Source of the DNA: Eleftheria terrae
Lineage (GTDB): Bacteria > Pseudomonadota > Gammaproteobacteria > Burkholderiales > Burkholderiaceae_C
DNA length: 64,000 bases
Reading direction: 5' to 3'
NCBI RefSeq assembly: GCF_030419005.1
Contig: NZ_CP106951.1
Coordinates: forward strand, 3,286,001-3,350,000
Shown here: positions 1-11,175 of the stretch, piece by piece
Numbering within the stretch: the first letter of the stretch is position 1
Layout: every line of letters starts with the position of its first letter
Position numbers and translations under genes: made by a program
The notes under the pieces: generated by a model
What the model was told of the DNA's origin: nothing
The model's input: the letters and a program-made list of their open reading frames with translations, nothing else
Databases searched by the model: none

Positions 1-100
1 GGAAGACCTCGCTCGTCGCGCCTTCCCCCAGCTTGCGCACCACGCGGTATTCGCCGATCTGTTCGGGCAGGGACGGGGAGGTCTCGGGGGCGTCTGTCAT
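1..100 (-). CDS. Serine/threonine protein kinase, N-terminal fragment
   Basis: Only the first 33 codons lie in the window; the gene runs off the left edge. The translation begins MTDAPETSPSLPEQ and continues into IGEYRVVRKLGEGATSEVF. That segment matches the first strand and glycine-rich loop (GxGxxxxV) of Hanks-type Ser/Thr kinases. The ATG at 98-100 (read leftward) is the natural start. It is divergent from argS, so the 99-bp spacer must hold both promoters. Substrate and downstream domains cannot be seen. Confidence 0.6.
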   Translation of the reverse strand, partial: MTDAPETSPSLPEQIGEYRVVRKLGEGATSEVF

Positions 101-199
101 TCAAACCGCTGCGGCGTCGTTGGCAGCGCCCATCATTTCATTGCTGCCGCCGGGCCGCAAGCGGGCAAGCCAGGCCGAACCGAAAAGTAGAATCGCCGG

Positions 200-1885
200 A
201 TGATCCGCGCCAAACACGAACTCCTTGAAGCCCTGGCCGCCGAGCTGGCGGCGCTTGCCCCCGGGCAGACGCCCGTGGCGGCCTTCGAACTGCCCAAGCA
301 GGCCGCCCACGGCGACCTGGCCTGCACCTCGGCCATGCAGCTGGCCAAGCCGCTGAAGAAAAACCCGCGCGAACTGGCCCAGCAGCTGATCGACGGCCTG
401 AAGCAGCGCCCCGCCTTCGAGCGCTGGGTGGACAGCATGGAGATCGCCGGTCCCGGCTTCATCAACCTGCGGCTGAAGCCGGCCGCCAAGCAACAGGTGG
501 TGGCCGAGATCCTGCAGGCGGGCGAAGCCTTCGGCCGGCAGCCGGCCAATGGCCAGCGCGTGATGGTGGAGTTCGTCTCGGCCAACCCCACCGGCCCCTT
601 GCATGTGGGCCACGGCCGCCAGGCGGCGCTGGGTGACGCCCTTTGCCACCTGTTCGAGACGCAGGGCTGGGACGTCACGCGCGAGTTCTACTACAACGAC
701 GCCGGCGTGCAGATCGGCACCCTGGCGCACTCCACCCAGCTGCGCCTGCAGGGCCTGAAGCCGGGCGACGCCGGCTGGCCGGAGGCGGCCTACAACGGTG
801 AGTACATCGCCGACATCGCGGCCGATTTCCTGGCCCGCCAGACCGTGAAGGCCGACGACCGCGAGTTCACCGCCTCGGGCGATGCCACCGACCTGGACGG
901 CATCCGGCAGTTCGCGGTGGCCTACCTGCGCCATGAGCAGGACCTCGACCTGCAGGCCTTCGGCGTCAAGTTCGACAACTACTTCCTCGAATCCAGCCTG
1001 TATGGCAGCGGCCGGGTCGAGCAGACCGTGCAGAAGCTGATCGCCGCCGGCAAGACCTTCGAGCAGGACGGCGCGCTGTGGCTGCGCAGCACCGACTACG
1101 GCGACGACAAGGACCGCGTGATGCGCAAGTCCGACGGCACGTACACCTATTTCGTGCCGGACGTGGCCTACCACATCAACAAGTGGGAGCGCGGCTTCAC
1201 CAAGGTCATCAACGTGCAGGGCAGCGACCACCACGGCACCATCGCACGGGTGCGTGCCGGCCTGCAGGCGGCCGGCGCCGGCATCCCGCAGGGCTACCCC
1301 GACTACGTGCTGCACAAGATGGTCACCGTGATGAAGGGCGGCGAGGAGGTCAAGATCTCCAAGCGTGCCGGCTCCTACGTGACCCTGCGCGACCTCATCG
1401 AATGGACCAGCCGCGACGCGGTTCGCTTCTTCCTGATCAGCCGCAAGGCCGACACCGAGTTCGTCTTCGACGTCGACCTCGCCCTGAAGCAGAACGACGA
1501 GAACCCGGTGTACTACGTGCAGTACGCGCATGCGCGCATCTGTTCGGTGCGGGAGAAGTTCGTCGCGGAGTACCAGGGCGACCTCGCAGCGTTGCAGCAG
1601 GCCGACCTGTCGCACCTGGTGGCCCCCAGCGAGACCGCCCTGATGCTGAAGCTGGCCGAGTACCCGGAGATGCTCGCGCGCGCTGCCAACGACCTGGCGC
1701 CGCACGACGTGGCCTTCTACCTGCGTGACCTGGCCGGTGCCTACCACGCCTACTACGCGGCGCAGCGCTTCCTGGTGGAGGATGCGGCGCTCACCCGCGC
1801 CCGCCTGGCCCTGCTGACCGCCACGATGCAGGTGCTGCGCAACGGGCTGGCCGTGCTGGGCGTGGGTGCCCCTGAAAAAATGTGA
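200..1885 (+). CDS. argS: Arginyl-tRNA synthetase
   Basis: Charges tRNA-Arg with arginine in the cytoplasm. The 561-residue product has the usual length for bacterial ArgRS. The class I HIGH signature appears as HVGHGRQ after [10 protein letters not shown], and the KMSKS-equivalent loop reads KISKRAGS, the form usual in ArgRS. The C-terminal helical anticodon-binding domain ([11 protein letters not shown] onward) is intact. The start ATG follows a TAGAAT hexamer about 10 bases upstream, which could be a -10 box giving a very short leader. It is followed after 40 bp by a SPOR-domain gene and then dsbA, all in the same direction, probably one transcription unit. Confidence 0.97.
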   Translation: MIRAKHELLEALAAELAALAPGQTPVAAFELPKQAAHGDLACTSAMQLAKPLKKNPRELAQQLIDGLKQRPAFERWVDSMEIAGPGFINLRLKPAAKQQVVAEILQAGEAFGRQPANGQRVMVEFVSANPTGPLHVGHGRQAALGDALCHLFETQGWDVTREFYYNDAGVQIGTLAHSTQLRLQGLKPGDAGWPEAAYNGEYIADIAADFLARQTVKADDREFTASGDATDLDGIRQFAVAYLRHEQDLDLQAFGVKFDNYFLESSLYGSGRVEQTVQKLIAAGKTFEQDGALWLRSTDYGDDKDRVMRKSDGTYTYFVPDVAYHINKWERGFTKVINVQGSDHHGTIARVRAGLQAAGAGIPQGYPDYVLHKMVTVMKGGEEVKISKRAGSYVTLRDLIEWTSRDAVRFFLISRKADTEFVFDVDLALKQNDENPVYYVQYAHARICSVREKFVAEYQGDLAALQQADLSHLVAPSETALMLKLAEYPEMLARAANDLAPHDVAFYLRDLAGAYHAYYAAQRFLVEDAALTRARLALLTATMQVLRNGLAVLGVGAPEKM

Positions 1886-1925
1886 GCACCGTCGGGTGCC
1901 CGGACCTCAACGAAAGCCACAACAC

Positions 1926-2597
1926 ATGAAAAAGCAACGCGGCGGCTTCATCCTCGGCATGATCGTCGGCCTGCTGGTCGGCCTGGCACTGGCGCTCGGC
2001 GTGGCCTTGTACGTCACCAAGGTGCCGGTGCCCTTCGTCAACAAGGTGCCCTCGCGCACCGCCGAGCAGGACGCGGCGGAAGCCGAGCGCAACCGGAACT
2101 GGGACCCCAACACCCCGCTGCAGGGCCGCACGCCGGCCCGGCCGCAGGCCAGCACGCCGGCGGCTTCCGAAGCCGCGACGCCGGCTGCTTCGGCGGCCCT
2201 GCCGCCGGGCCTGCGCAACACCCCGCAGACCGCCTCGCGCACGGTCGATGCGCCGCGGCCGGCAGCCTCGGCGGCCGCCGCGTCCTCGCGCGACCCGGCA
2301 GCCATCCTGGCCGGCCAGGCGCCCGACGGCGGTGCGCCCGCCGACAAGCCGGCGGCCGACAACGCCGCCTACTTCGTGCAGGCCGGCGCCTATGCGCGCC
2401 AGGAAGAGGCCGAGCAGCAGCGTGCCAAGCTGGCCATGATGGGCCTGACCGCCCGCATCACCGAGCGCGAGCAGACCGGCCGCACCGTCTACCGCGTGCG
2501 CCTGGGCCCCTTCGACTCGCAGCCCGAGGCGGATGCAGCGAAGGAAAAGCTGGCCGGCAGCGGCATCGACTCCGCCCTGGTGCGGGTGCAGCGCTGA
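1926..2597 (+). CDS. SPOR-domain membrane protein (FtsN-like)
   Basis: A 223-residue bitopic inner-membrane protein. It has a short basic N-terminus (MKKQRGGF), one transmembrane helix at about residues 8-30, an Ala/Pro/Thr-rich periplasmic linker to about residue 145, and a C-terminal SPOR domain (YFVQAGAYARQEEAEQQ... YRVRLGPF). SPOR domains bind denuded glycan strands at the division septum, so a cell-division role like FtsN is likely but not shown. I chose the ATG at 1926 because the hydrophobic segment then sits at the expected place; an in-frame start at 1866 would overlap the end of argS. The argS-SPOR-dsbA order is, from memory, common in Burkholderiales. Confidence 0.85.
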   Translation: MKKQRGGFILGMIVGLLVGLALALGVALYVTKVPVPFVNKVPSRTAEQDAAEAERNRNWDPNTPLQGRTPARPQASTPAASEAATPAASAALPPGLRNTPQTASRTVDAPRPAASAAAASSRDPAAILAGQAPDGGAPADKPAADNAAYFVQAGAYARQEEAEQQRAKLAMMGLTARITEREQTGRTVYRVRLGPFDSQPEADAAKEKLAGSGIDSALVRVQR

Positions 2598-2683
2598 AGC
2601 CACCGGCTGGCGCCGCCGATGAACTTTGCGGCCCGTGCCGACTCCGACCCGGGCATTCGCCATGAACAAGAAAGGATCCTTGG

Positions 2684-3352
2684 ATGAAGCGTCGTGATTT
2701 CACTGGCCGCCTGGCCGCCTGGGCGGGCGGCTCTGCCGTCGCCCCCTGGCTGGCCGGCGTGGCGACCACCGGCGTCGCCGGGCTGGCCCAGGCCCAGTCC
2801 TTCCAGGCCGGCAAGGACTACGTGCAGCTGCGGCAGCCGCAGGCCGAGCCGGGTGCCGGCGTGGAGGTGGTCGAGTTCTTCTGGTACGGCTGCCCGCACT
2901 GCTTCCGCTTCGAGCCGCTGCTGCAGGCCTGGGTCAAGAAGCTGCCGCAGGGCGTGCGCTTTCGCCGGGTGCCGGTGGCCTTCCGCGATGAGTTCGTGGT
3001 GCACCAGCGCATCTACTACGCACTGGAATCGATGGGGCTGGTCGAGCAGATGCACCAGCGCGTCTTCAACGCGATCCACAACGACCACAAGCCGCTGAAC
3101 GAGGCCAACGCGATTGCCGACTTCATGGCGGCCAACAATGTCGACCGCGCCAAGTTCCTGGAGGCCTACAACTCCTTCGGTGTGCAGACCAAGGCCCGCC
3201 AGGCCAAGCAGCTGGCCCAGGCCTTCGAGATCGAGGGGGTGCCCGCCCTCGGCATCGGCGGCCGCTACCTCACCAGTGGCAGCCATGCCGGCTCGCTGGA
3301 GCGCTCGCTCCAGGTGGCCGACTACCTGATCGCGCAGTCGCGCGGCAAGTGA
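2684..3352 (+). CDS. dsbA: Thiol:disulfide interchange protein DsbA
   Basis: Periplasmic oxidase that introduces disulfide bonds into exported proteins. The 222-residue product carries the thioredoxin-fold active site CPHC at residues 70-73 in the context EFFWYGCPHCFRFEPL, and a cis-Pro region near GVPALGIGG. The N-terminus, MKRRDFTGRLAAW followed by a hydrophobic stretch ending in AQA, is a signal peptide with a twin-arginine-like RRDF motif. A Shine-Dalgarno-like AAGGAT precedes the ATG. It lies 86 bp after the SPOR gene and is followed by a hairpin. Confidence 0.95.
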   Translation: MKRRDFTGRLAAWAGGSAVAPWLAGVATTGVAGLAQAQSFQAGKDYVQLRQPQAEPGAGVEVVEFFWYGCPHCFRFEPLLQAWVKKLPQGVRFRRVPVAFRDEFVVHQRIYYALESMGLVEQMHQRVFNAIHNDHKPLNEANAIADFMAANNVDRAKFLEAYNSFGVQTKARQAKQLAQAFEIEGVPALGIGGRYLTSGSHAGSLERSLQVADYLIAQSRGK

Positions 3353-3360
3353 GCCTTCAC

Positions 3361-3383
3361 CACGGCCTGCGGAGCGGGCCGTG
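3361..3383 (+). terminator. Hairpin after dsbA, possible terminator
   Basis: A perfect 7-bp inverted repeat, CACGGCC (3361-3367) with GGCCGTG (3377-3383), begins 8 bases after the dsbA stop. No U-run follows, so it may be a Rho-assisted terminator or an RNA-stabilising hairpin. It separates the argS-SPOR-dsbA group from lptA, whose own TAGAAT (3474-3479) could be a -10 element. Confidence 0.4.
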
Positions 3384-3506
3384 CCCTGCCGCGCGGCCGG
3401 CCGTTCTTCCGCAAATGGCCGGCTTGTGTGCAAAAGCTGTGGGCTGCACCGCAGCATGCGGCCGGCAGTGGGCTAGAATCAGCTGAACTGCAAGTTTCAT
3501 GCCTTC

Positions 3507-4151
3507 ATGAGCCCCAAGTCCGTGCCTTCCACTGCGCTTTCCTTCTCGTCCGGGACGGCCCGGCGCCGTGCCGCCTGGGCCCTGCCCGTGCTGCTGGCGC
3601 TGGGGCTGTGCGCCGCCGCTCCCGGCGTGCGTGCCGAGCGCGCCGACCGCGCCAAGCCGCTCAACTTCACCGCCGACAACCTGCGCTATGACGATGCCAA
3701 GCAGACCAATGTGCTGACCGGCAATGTGGTGATCACCAAGGGCACCATGATCATGCGCGCGGCCCGGGTCGAGGTGCACCAGACGCCCGACGGCCACCAG
3801 TCCGCCACCGGCGTCGGCACCGGTCGCCCGGCCTTCTTCCGGCAGAAGCGCGAGGCCGTCGACGAGTACATCGAGGGCGAGGCCGAGCGCATTGCCTACG
3901 ACAGCAAGAGCGACACGCTGCGCCTGAGCGGCAACGCCGTGATCCGGCGCTATCGGGGCGAGGCGCTGGCCGACGAAGTGGCCGGCCAGGTCATCACCTA
4001 CAACAACGCGGCCGAGGTCTTCACGGTCGACGGCGCGGCCGGCGGCGCGCCGGGCGGCCGCGTGCGTGGCGTGCTGTCGCCGCGCCCGGCGCCAGGCGCC
4101 AGCGGCGCCACCGAGGGCACGCCGGCGGCGGGCACGAAGGACCGGCCGTGA
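3507..4151 (+). CDS. lptA: Lipopolysaccharide transport periplasmic protein LptA
   Basis: Forms the periplasmic bridge carrying LPS from LptC in the inner membrane to LptDE. The 214-residue protein has a signal peptide (hydrophobic [19 protein letters not shown], about residues 25-43) followed by the OstA/LptA beta-jellyroll repeats: [43 protein letters not shown] and related strands. The C-terminal 40 residues are a low-complexity Gly/Ala/Pro tail. It overlaps lptB by 4 bp (GTGA), which points to translational coupling. Unlike many betaproteobacteria, no lptC or kdsC lies immediately upstream; dsbA does. Confidence 0.93.
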   Translation: MSPKSVPSTALSFSSGTARRRAAWALPVLLALGLCAAAPGVRAERADRAKPLNFTADNLRYDDAKQTNVLTGNVVITKGTMIMRAARVEVHQTPDGHQSATGVGTGRPAFFRQKREAVDEYIEGEAERIAYDSKSDTLRLSGNAVIRRYRGEALADEVAGQVITYNNAAEVFTVDGAAGGAPGGRVRGVLSPRPAPGASGATEGTPAAGTKDRP

Positions 4152-4921
4152 ACGCCACCGCCACCCCGCGCGAATCGCGCAAGAGCCGGCTGGAAGCGCA
4201 AGGCCTGCAGAAGACCTACGGCGCCCGCAAGGTCGTCAAGGACGTGCACCTGGCGGTCGAGAGCGGCGAAGTGGTGGGCCTGCTCGGGCCCAACGGCGCC
4301 GGCAAGACCACCAGCTTCTACATGATCGTGGGCCTGGTGCGGGCTGACGGCGGCGAGATCAAGCTCGACGGCCGCAACGTCGAGCGCCGCCCCATCCACG
4401 AGCGCTCGCGCCTGGGACTCAGCTACCTGCCGCAGGAAGCCTCGATCTTCCGCAAGCTCACGGTCGAGGAGAACATCCGCGCGGTGCTGGAGCTGCAGCA
4501 CGACAAGAAGGGCCGTCCGCTGCAGAAGGCCCAGATCGAGCAGTACCTGAACTCGCTGCTGCACGACCTCAGCATCGAGAAGCTGCGCCACACGCCGGCG
4601 CCAGCGCTCTCCGGCGGCGAGCGCCGCCGTGTCGAGATCGCCCGTGCGCTGGCCAGCCGGCCGCGCTTCATCCTGCTCGACGAGCCGTTCGCCGGCGTCG
4701 ACCCGATCGCGGTGATCGAGATCCAGCGCATCATCAACTTCCTGAAGGCACGCGGCATCGGCGTGCTGATCACCGACCACAACGTGCGTGAGACGCTGGG
4801 CATCTGCGACCACGCCTACATCATCAGCGAGGGCGCGGTGCTCGCGCAGGGCACGCCGGGCGAGATCGTCGAGAACCCCGACGTGCGCAAGGTCTACCTC
4901 GGCGAACACTTCCGCATGTGA
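4148..4921 (+). CDS. lptB: LPS export ABC transporter ATP-binding protein LptB
   Basis: ATPase powering LPS extraction with LptFG. The 257-residue protein has Walker [10 protein letters not shown] (residues 47-55), signature LSGGERR (154-160) and Walker B FILLDEP (174-180), plus the DHNVRETL switch-His region, all canonical. It starts with GTG, overlapping the lptA stop, and its own stop overlaps the rpoN start (TGATG), so lptA-lptB-rpoN are co-transcribed and probably translationally coupled. Confidence 0.97.
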   Translation: MNATATPRESRKSRLEAQGLQKTYGARKVVKDVHLAVESGEVVGLLGPNGAGKTTSFYMIVGLVRADGGEIKLDGRNVERRPIHERSRLGLSYLPQEASIFRKLTVEENIRAVLELQHDKKGRPLQKAQIEQYLNSLLHDLSIEKLRHTPAPALSGGERRRVEIARALASRPRFILLDEPFAGVDPIAVIEIQRIINFLKARGIGVLITDHNVRETLGICDHAYIISEGAVLAQGTPGEIVENPDVRKVYLGEHFRM

Positions 4922-6441
4922 TGAAACCGTCGCTGCAAGTTCGCCTCTCCCAGCACCTGGCGCTGACCCCCCAGCTGCAGCAGTCCATCCGGCTGCTTCA
5001 GCTGTCGACGCTCGAGCTCCACCAGGAGGTCGAGCAGATGCTGGAGCAGAACCCCTTCCTGGAGCCCGACGACGACTACGCCGGCGAATCCGCCCAGGCC
5101 AGCAGCCTGCCCGAGCGTCCGGTGACGCGTGAGCAGAGCCAGACCGCCGACGCCGAGCACAACGAGGGTGGCGACGCCCCCGACGCCGCGGCCAGCGTCG
5201 ACTCGGTGGAGTTCGGCGCCACCGAACGCGACGACTGGGAGAACGGCACCGAGCGGGACGACTTCGACGGCATCCGCGAGACGCCCAGCAACCGCAACGG
5301 CGCTGCCGACGAGGACGACGTCGACCCGATCGACCGCGCCTCGCCCGGCATCAGCCTGCAGGACCACCTGCGCCAGCAGCTGCTGGGCATGCGGCTGGAC
5401 CCGACCGATGCGGCGGCGGTGATGGTGCTGATCGAGTCGCTCGACGAGGACGGCTACCTGGCCGACTCGCTGGACGCCATCGTCGCCGAGCTGGTGCCCG
5501 AGGACGACCCCGAGGCCCGCGAGGAACTGCTCGACCGCCTGCAATGCGCGCTGCGCTGGCTGCAGCACATGGAGCCGACCGGCGTCGGCGCGCGCAACCT
5601 GTGCGAATGCCTGAGCCTGCAGCTGCGGGCGCTGCCACGCAGCGAGGCGCAGATCATCGCGCTGATGATCTGCAAGGGCAGCCTGGACGCGCTGGCCCGC
5701 CGCGACATCAAGAAGCTGATGGCCGCCACCGGCGCCGACGAGGAGCTGATCAAGCAGGCCCAGTCGCTGATCGTGGCGCTGGAGCCCAAGCCGGGCCGCC
5801 CCTTCGTGCGGGCCGAGGCCAACATCGTCGTGCCCGACGTGATCGTGCAGAAGTCCGGCCGCAACTGGAAGGTGGTGCTCAACCCGGACGTGATGCCCAA
5901 GCTGCGCATCAACGACCTCTACGCGCAGGCCATCAAGCAGCACCGCTCCGGCGACAGCCAGGGCCTGAGTGCCCGGCTGCAAGAGGCACGCTGGTTCATG
6001 AAGAACATCCAGCAGCGCTTCGAGACCATCCAGCGCGTCTCGCAGGCCATCGTCGAGCGGCAGAAGAACTTCTTCACCCATGGCGAGATCGCGATGAAGC
6101 CGCTGGTGCTGCGCGAGATTGCCGACGAGCTGGGCCTGCACGAGTCCACCATCTCGCGCGTGACCACCGCCAAGTACATGGCCACGCCCTTCGGCACCTT
6201 CGAGCTGAAGTACTTCTTCGGTTCCTCGCTCAACACCGACGCCGGCGGCAATGCCTCCAGCACCGCGGTGCGGGCGCTGATCAAGCAACTGGTGGCCGCC
6301 GAGGACGCGCGCAAGCCGCTGTCGGACAGCCAGCTCAGCCAGATGCTGGAGGAGCAGGGCATCCAGGTGGCCCGCCGCACCGTCGCCAAATACCGTGAGG
6401 CGCTCAAGATCGCCCCGGCCAACCTGCGCAAGAGCCTGTGA
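4921..6441 (+). CDS. rpoN: RNA polymerase sigma-54 factor
   Basis: Sigma factor for -24/-12 promoters. The product is 506 residues from the ATG at 4921; a GTG three bases earlier is possible but less likely. Region I is the Gln/Leu-rich start ([19 protein letters not shown]), region II is the acidic stretch at about 50-140, and the RpoN box ARRTVAKYRE sits at about 484-493 near the C-terminus. It is the last of the coupled lptA-lptB-rpoN set. In many relatives hpf, ptsN and hprK follow rpoN; here an rRNA-methyltransferase-like gene follows with overlapping stop and start. A sigma-54 activator and a good -24/-12 promoter are found near 43-49 kb. Confidence 0.97.
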   Translation: MKPSLQVRLSQHLALTPQLQQSIRLLQLSTLELHQEVEQMLEQNPFLEPDDDYAGESAQASSLPERPVTREQSQTADAEHNEGGDAPDAAASVDSVEFGATERDDWENGTERDDFDGIRETPSNRNGAADEDDVDPIDRASPGISLQDHLRQQLLGMRLDPTDAAAVMVLIESLDEDGYLADSLDAIVAELVPEDDPEAREELLDRLQCALRWLQHMEPTGVGARNLCECLSLQLRALPRSEAQIIALMICKGSLDALARRDIKKLMAATGADEELIKQAQSLIVALEPKPGRPFVRAEANIVVPDVIVQKSGRNWKVVLNPDVMPKLRINDLYAQAIKQHRSGDSQGLSARLQEARWFMKNIQQRFETIQRVSQAIVERQKNFFTHGEIAMKPLVLREIADELGLHESTISRVTTAKYMATPFGTFELKYFFGSSLNTDAGGNASSTAVRALIKQLVAAEDARKPLSDSQLSQMLEEQGIQVARRTVAKYREALKIAPANLRKSL

Positions 6442-7679
6442 AACCCTTTGACCTGTTCCTGCCCTGCGCCGGTGGCGTGGAGGAGCTGCTGGCCGAGGAG
6501 GCCATGGCCATCCTCGGTCCCGAGACCTCCGGCACGCTGGAGCGCGGCGGCATCGCGCTGCGCGGCGACGCCGCGGCGGTGATGGCGCTCAACCTGGAGA
6601 GCCGGCTGGCGCAGCGGGTGCTGGTGCGTGTCGCGCACGGCCCCTACCGGCTGGAAGACGACCTCTACGCACTGGCCCGCCAGGTGCCGTGGCAGGCCTG
6701 GCTGACGCCGCAGCAGACCTTCAAGATCGACGTGACCGCCCAGCGCTCGCCGCTGCGCAGCCTGAACTTCGCCGCGCTGCGCATCAAGGATGCGCTGTGC
6801 GACGTGATGCGCGAGGAAAGCGGCGACCGCCCCAGCGTCGACACCCAGCGGCCGCAGCTGCGGGTGATGCTGCACCTGACCGAGACGCATGCCACCCTCT
6901 ATGCGGACACGTCCGGCGAGCCCCTCTTCAAGCGCGGCTGGCGCGAGGACAAGGGCGAGGCCCCGCTGAAGGAGACGCTCGGCGCCGCGATGCTGGCTGC
7001 CGCCGGCTGGAAGGGCCGGCCCGAGCAGGGCGGCGCGCTGCTCGACCCGTGTTGTGGCTCGGGCACCATCGCGATCGAGGCGGCCCAGATCGCCTGCGGC
7101 ATCGCTGCCGGGTCCAGGCGCCGCTTTGCCTTCGAGGGGTTGCCGCCCTTCTCGGGGCCGCAGGCGCGGGCCCAGTGGCAGGCGCTGAAGCAGCAGGCCC
7201 AGCAGCGCGTGCATGCGCCGGCGGTGCCGGTCTTCGCGAGCGACGTGGCGTTCCGCATGGTCGACTTCGCGCGCCGCAATGCCCAGCGCGCCGGCGTCGC
7301 GCACGCCATCGAGTTCCACGGCGGCGACGCCCTGGAGCGGCCGGCGCCGCGCCTGCCCGACGGCCTGGCACGCACGCTGATGGTCAACCCGCCTTACGGC
7401 GAGCGCATCGACGCGCGCGGCAGCGTCGGCCGCAGCCGCGCCGAGACCGATGCGCCGGATGACTTCTTCCCCCGCCTTGCCGCGCACTGGAAGCGCCACT
7501 TCACCGGCTGGACGGCCTGGATGTTGAGCCCCGACATGAAGTTGCCGTCGCGCATGCGGCTGAAGGAAACCCGGCGCGTGCCGCTGTGGAACGGCCCGAT
7601 CGAATGCCGGCTGTTCCGCTTCGACATGGTCGCCGGCCGCGTGCGCGAAGACCGGGCGGAGCCGCCCGACGGCGATTGA
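6438..7679 (+). CDS. THUMP-domain class I RNA methyltransferase (RlmL N-domain type)
   Basis: Probable S-adenosylmethionine-dependent guanine-N2 methyltransferase acting on 23S rRNA, by similarity to the N-terminal half of E. coli RlmL. The 413-residue protein has an N-terminal ferredoxin-like/THUMP part (1-170, with RSPLRSLNFAALRIKDAL), a SAM-binding loop LLDPCCGSGTIAIEA (DPCCGSGT at 203-210) and the catalytic NPPYGER (317-323). It lacks the C-terminal RlmK-like half of the fused enterobacterial enzyme. The GTG start overlaps the rpoN stop (GTGA), so it is likely translated from the rpoN message. The exact target base is inference. Confidence 0.88.
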   Translation: MKPFDLFLPCAGGVEELLAEEAMAILGPETSGTLERGGIALRGDAAAVMALNLESRLAQRVLVRVAHGPYRLEDDLYALARQVPWQAWLTPQQTFKIDVTAQRSPLRSLNFAALRIKDALCDVMREESGDRPSVDTQRPQLRVMLHLTETHATLYADTSGEPLFKRGWREDKGEAPLKETLGAAMLAAAGWKGRPEQGGALLDPCCGSGTIAIEAAQIACGIAAGSRRRFAFEGLPPFSGPQARAQWQALKQQAQQRVHAPAVPVFASDVAFRMVDFARRNAQRAGVAHAIEFHGGDALERPAPRLPDGLARTLMVNPPYGERIDARGSVGRSRAETDAPDDFFPRLAAHWKRHFTGWTAWMLSPDMKLPSRMRLKETRRVPLWNGPIECRLFRFDMVAGRVREDRAEPPDGD

Positions 7680-7698
7680 GCGCGCTGCGGCGGCGGCC

Positions 7699-8448
7699 TC
7701 AGCCGCCCAGGTAGTCGGCGACGATGGCCGCGCTGTAGCGGCTGGCCACTTCGCGGATGAAGGCCGGAAAATCGACGTGGGCGGTGTCGTCGGCGCGGTC
7801 CGAGATGGTCCGCAGCACGGCAAACGGCAAGCCGAAGTCGTGGCAGACCTGGGCCACCGCGGCGCCTTCCATCTCCACCGCCAGGGCCTGCGGCAGCGCT
7901 GCGCGCAGCGCCTCGCTCTCGGCGGTGCCGCTGACGAAGCGGTCGCCACTGATCACCAGTCCGCGGTGCAAGGCGCGGCCCTGCAGGCCGAACGCCGCCA
8001 CCGCGTCGGCGCCCAGCCGGGCCGGCGCCTCGGCCAGCACCCGCTGGCTGGCGCGTGCCAGGCCGTCGTTCATGGCAGCGTCAGCCTCGAAGCGGCTGCG
8101 GCCGTAAAGCGGCACCTCGTGGCGAGGAAACAGCGGTGAGGCGTCCATGTCATGCTGCAGCAGGTGCTCGGCCAGCACCACGTCACCGACCTTCACCCCG
8201 GCGCCCAGGCCGCCAGCCACACCGGTGAACAGCAGCCGCTCCACATCGAAATGCGTGGCGAGCAGGGTGGCCGTGGTGGCCGCCGCCACCTTGCCGATGC
8301 GCGAGAGCACCACCACCACGTCCCGGCCGTGCAGGTGGCCGAGCCAGAACTCGCGTCCTCCCAGCGGCCGGCGCTGCTCGTCGGGCATCAACGCCAGCAA
8401 GGCGCTCAATTCCTCGTGCATGGCGGCCATGATGGCAATGCGGGGCAT
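7699..8448 (-). CDS. mtnN: 5'-methylthioadenosine/S-adenosylhomocysteine nucleosidase
   Basis: Cleaves MTA and SAH (and 5'-deoxyadenosine) to adenine and the thio-sugar, clearing inhibitory by-products of SAM use. The 249-residue protein begins MPRIAIMAAMHEEL, which places the catalytic Glu of the MHEE motif near residue 13. It also has TGVAGGL, the ribose-binding VEMEGAAVAQV, and the catalytic Asp in RTISDRAD. The frame is open much further upstream into the neighbouring ligase gene, but homology begins only at this ATG. Convergent with the methyltransferase gene; only 19 bp separate the stops. Confidence 0.93.
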   Translation of the reverse strand: MPRIAIMAAMHEELSALLALMPDEQRRPLGGREFWLGHLHGRDVVVVLSRIGKVAAATTATLLATHFDVERLLFTGVAGGLGAGVKVGDVVLAEHLLQHDMDASPLFPRHEVPLYGRSRFEADAAMNDGLARASQRVLAEAPARLGADAVAAFGLQGRALHRGLVISGDRFVSGTAESEALRAALPQALAVEMEGAAVAQVCHDFGLPFAVLRTISDRADDTAHVDFPAFIREVASRYSAAIVADYLGG

Positions 8449-8528
8449 GGCAGGGGCATCCTTGGCTCGGCCCATGGACAGGCCGGTGCTGGGCACCGGC
8501 TGGGGTGTCAGCGCAGCGGCACGGGGCC

Positions 8529-10199
<1,671 letters not shown>

Positions 10200-10665
10200 T
10201 CAGTTACTCCGCTTAGACGCGAGATTCTGACTGATGGCTGACAAGACGCGCATCAGGTGTTTCGATAAAGGACAACAAACCCGAGGAAACCCGCGAATAT
10301 CCCACCGCCGGCCCGCGCTGAAGCGCCCATCGGGTCGCGCGTTGGCGGCCAGAAGGACGGCCAACTGTGAGTTTTTGTGAACTGAACTTCGGGCCGCGAC
10401 GCCGAGGCGCCTACACCGTCGGCCGCTCGCCCCGGTGCCGCGGGCGGCCTGTCCGGAGAGCCCCGGCAGGGCTTCCGACAAGCGTCAGCCTTTACCTACA
10501 CGAGCACCGTTGCAGATGTCGCAGCAGGAAAACCCTGCATCGTCCGGCCGCGGGCAGCATGGGCTTTCAGCGTGACTTGCCGGCTCCGCCCGCCCCGCGA
10601 GGCGCAGCCAGGAAAGCCACATTCGGGCCCCCGTGGCTCTGCTATGGACAGATCAAGGAGTGAAC
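10200..10665. other. Intergenic region between divergent fadD and a secreted-protein gene
   Basis: About 466 bp with no convincing gene. It must hold the leftward promoter of fadD and the rightward promoter of the secreted protein gene. I see no convincing -35/-10 pair, no sigma-54 GG-N10-GC site and no strong palindrome. An AAGGAG ribosome-binding site sits at 10655-10660, right before the next gene. Confidence 0.4.
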
Positions 10666-11127
10666 ATGAACAAGCACGCACTGCTCGCCACCAGCCTGGC
10701 CGTTCTGATGGGCACCGCCGCCGGCGTCGCCACCGCACAAACCGTGACCGGGCCGAACGGCGAGACCATCTCGTCCACCGGACCGGGCTCCAGCAGCGGC
10801 TCGGTGGAGCCGAACTCGCCCATGGCGCGTGGCACCTTCGCCGCAGACGGCAGCACCGCGCGGCCGGAAGACCTGGCAGCCAGCAGCAGCAGCAGCAACC
10901 TGAACAACAGCTCGACGTATGGCACCACCACGGACCAGCCGAGCACCTCGACCTACGGCACGCCGGCCGAGCAACCGACCGGCTCCACCTACGGCAGCCA
11001 GCCGCAGCCCGACACCGCCACGACACCGCAGGGCAGCGACCTGTCGGCGCCGGTCGACGCGACCACGCCGGCCACCAGTCCCCAGGGCACCATCGAGCCC
11101 GGCACGGCACCGGCACCGACGCGCTGA
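10666..11127 (+). CDS. Small secreted Ser/Thr/Pro-rich protein with 12-residue repeats
   Basis: A 153-residue protein of unknown function. A clear Sec signal peptide (MNKHALLATSLAVLMGTAAG, AxA site near residue 24) precedes a low-complexity, extended-looking mature chain. STYG occurs at residues 83-86, 95-98 and 107-110, an exact 12-residue period with Gln-Pro between copies. No cysteines, lipobox or membrane segment follow, so it is probably periplasmic or released. The AAGGAG site at 10655-10660 fixes the start. A strong intrinsic terminator 48 bp downstream makes it a stand-alone gene. Confidence 0.7.
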   Translation: MNKHALLATSLAVLMGTAAGVATAQTVTGPNGETISSTGPGSSSGSVEPNSPMARGTFAADGSTARPEDLAASSSSSNLNNSSTYGTTTDQPSTSTYGTPAEQPTGSTYGSQPQPDTATTPQGSDLSAPVDATTPATSPQGTIEPGTAPAPTR

Positions 11128-11175
11128 GGCCGCGGACCGAAACGCCATTCATTGCGCTCTCATTGCATCTTCTTC

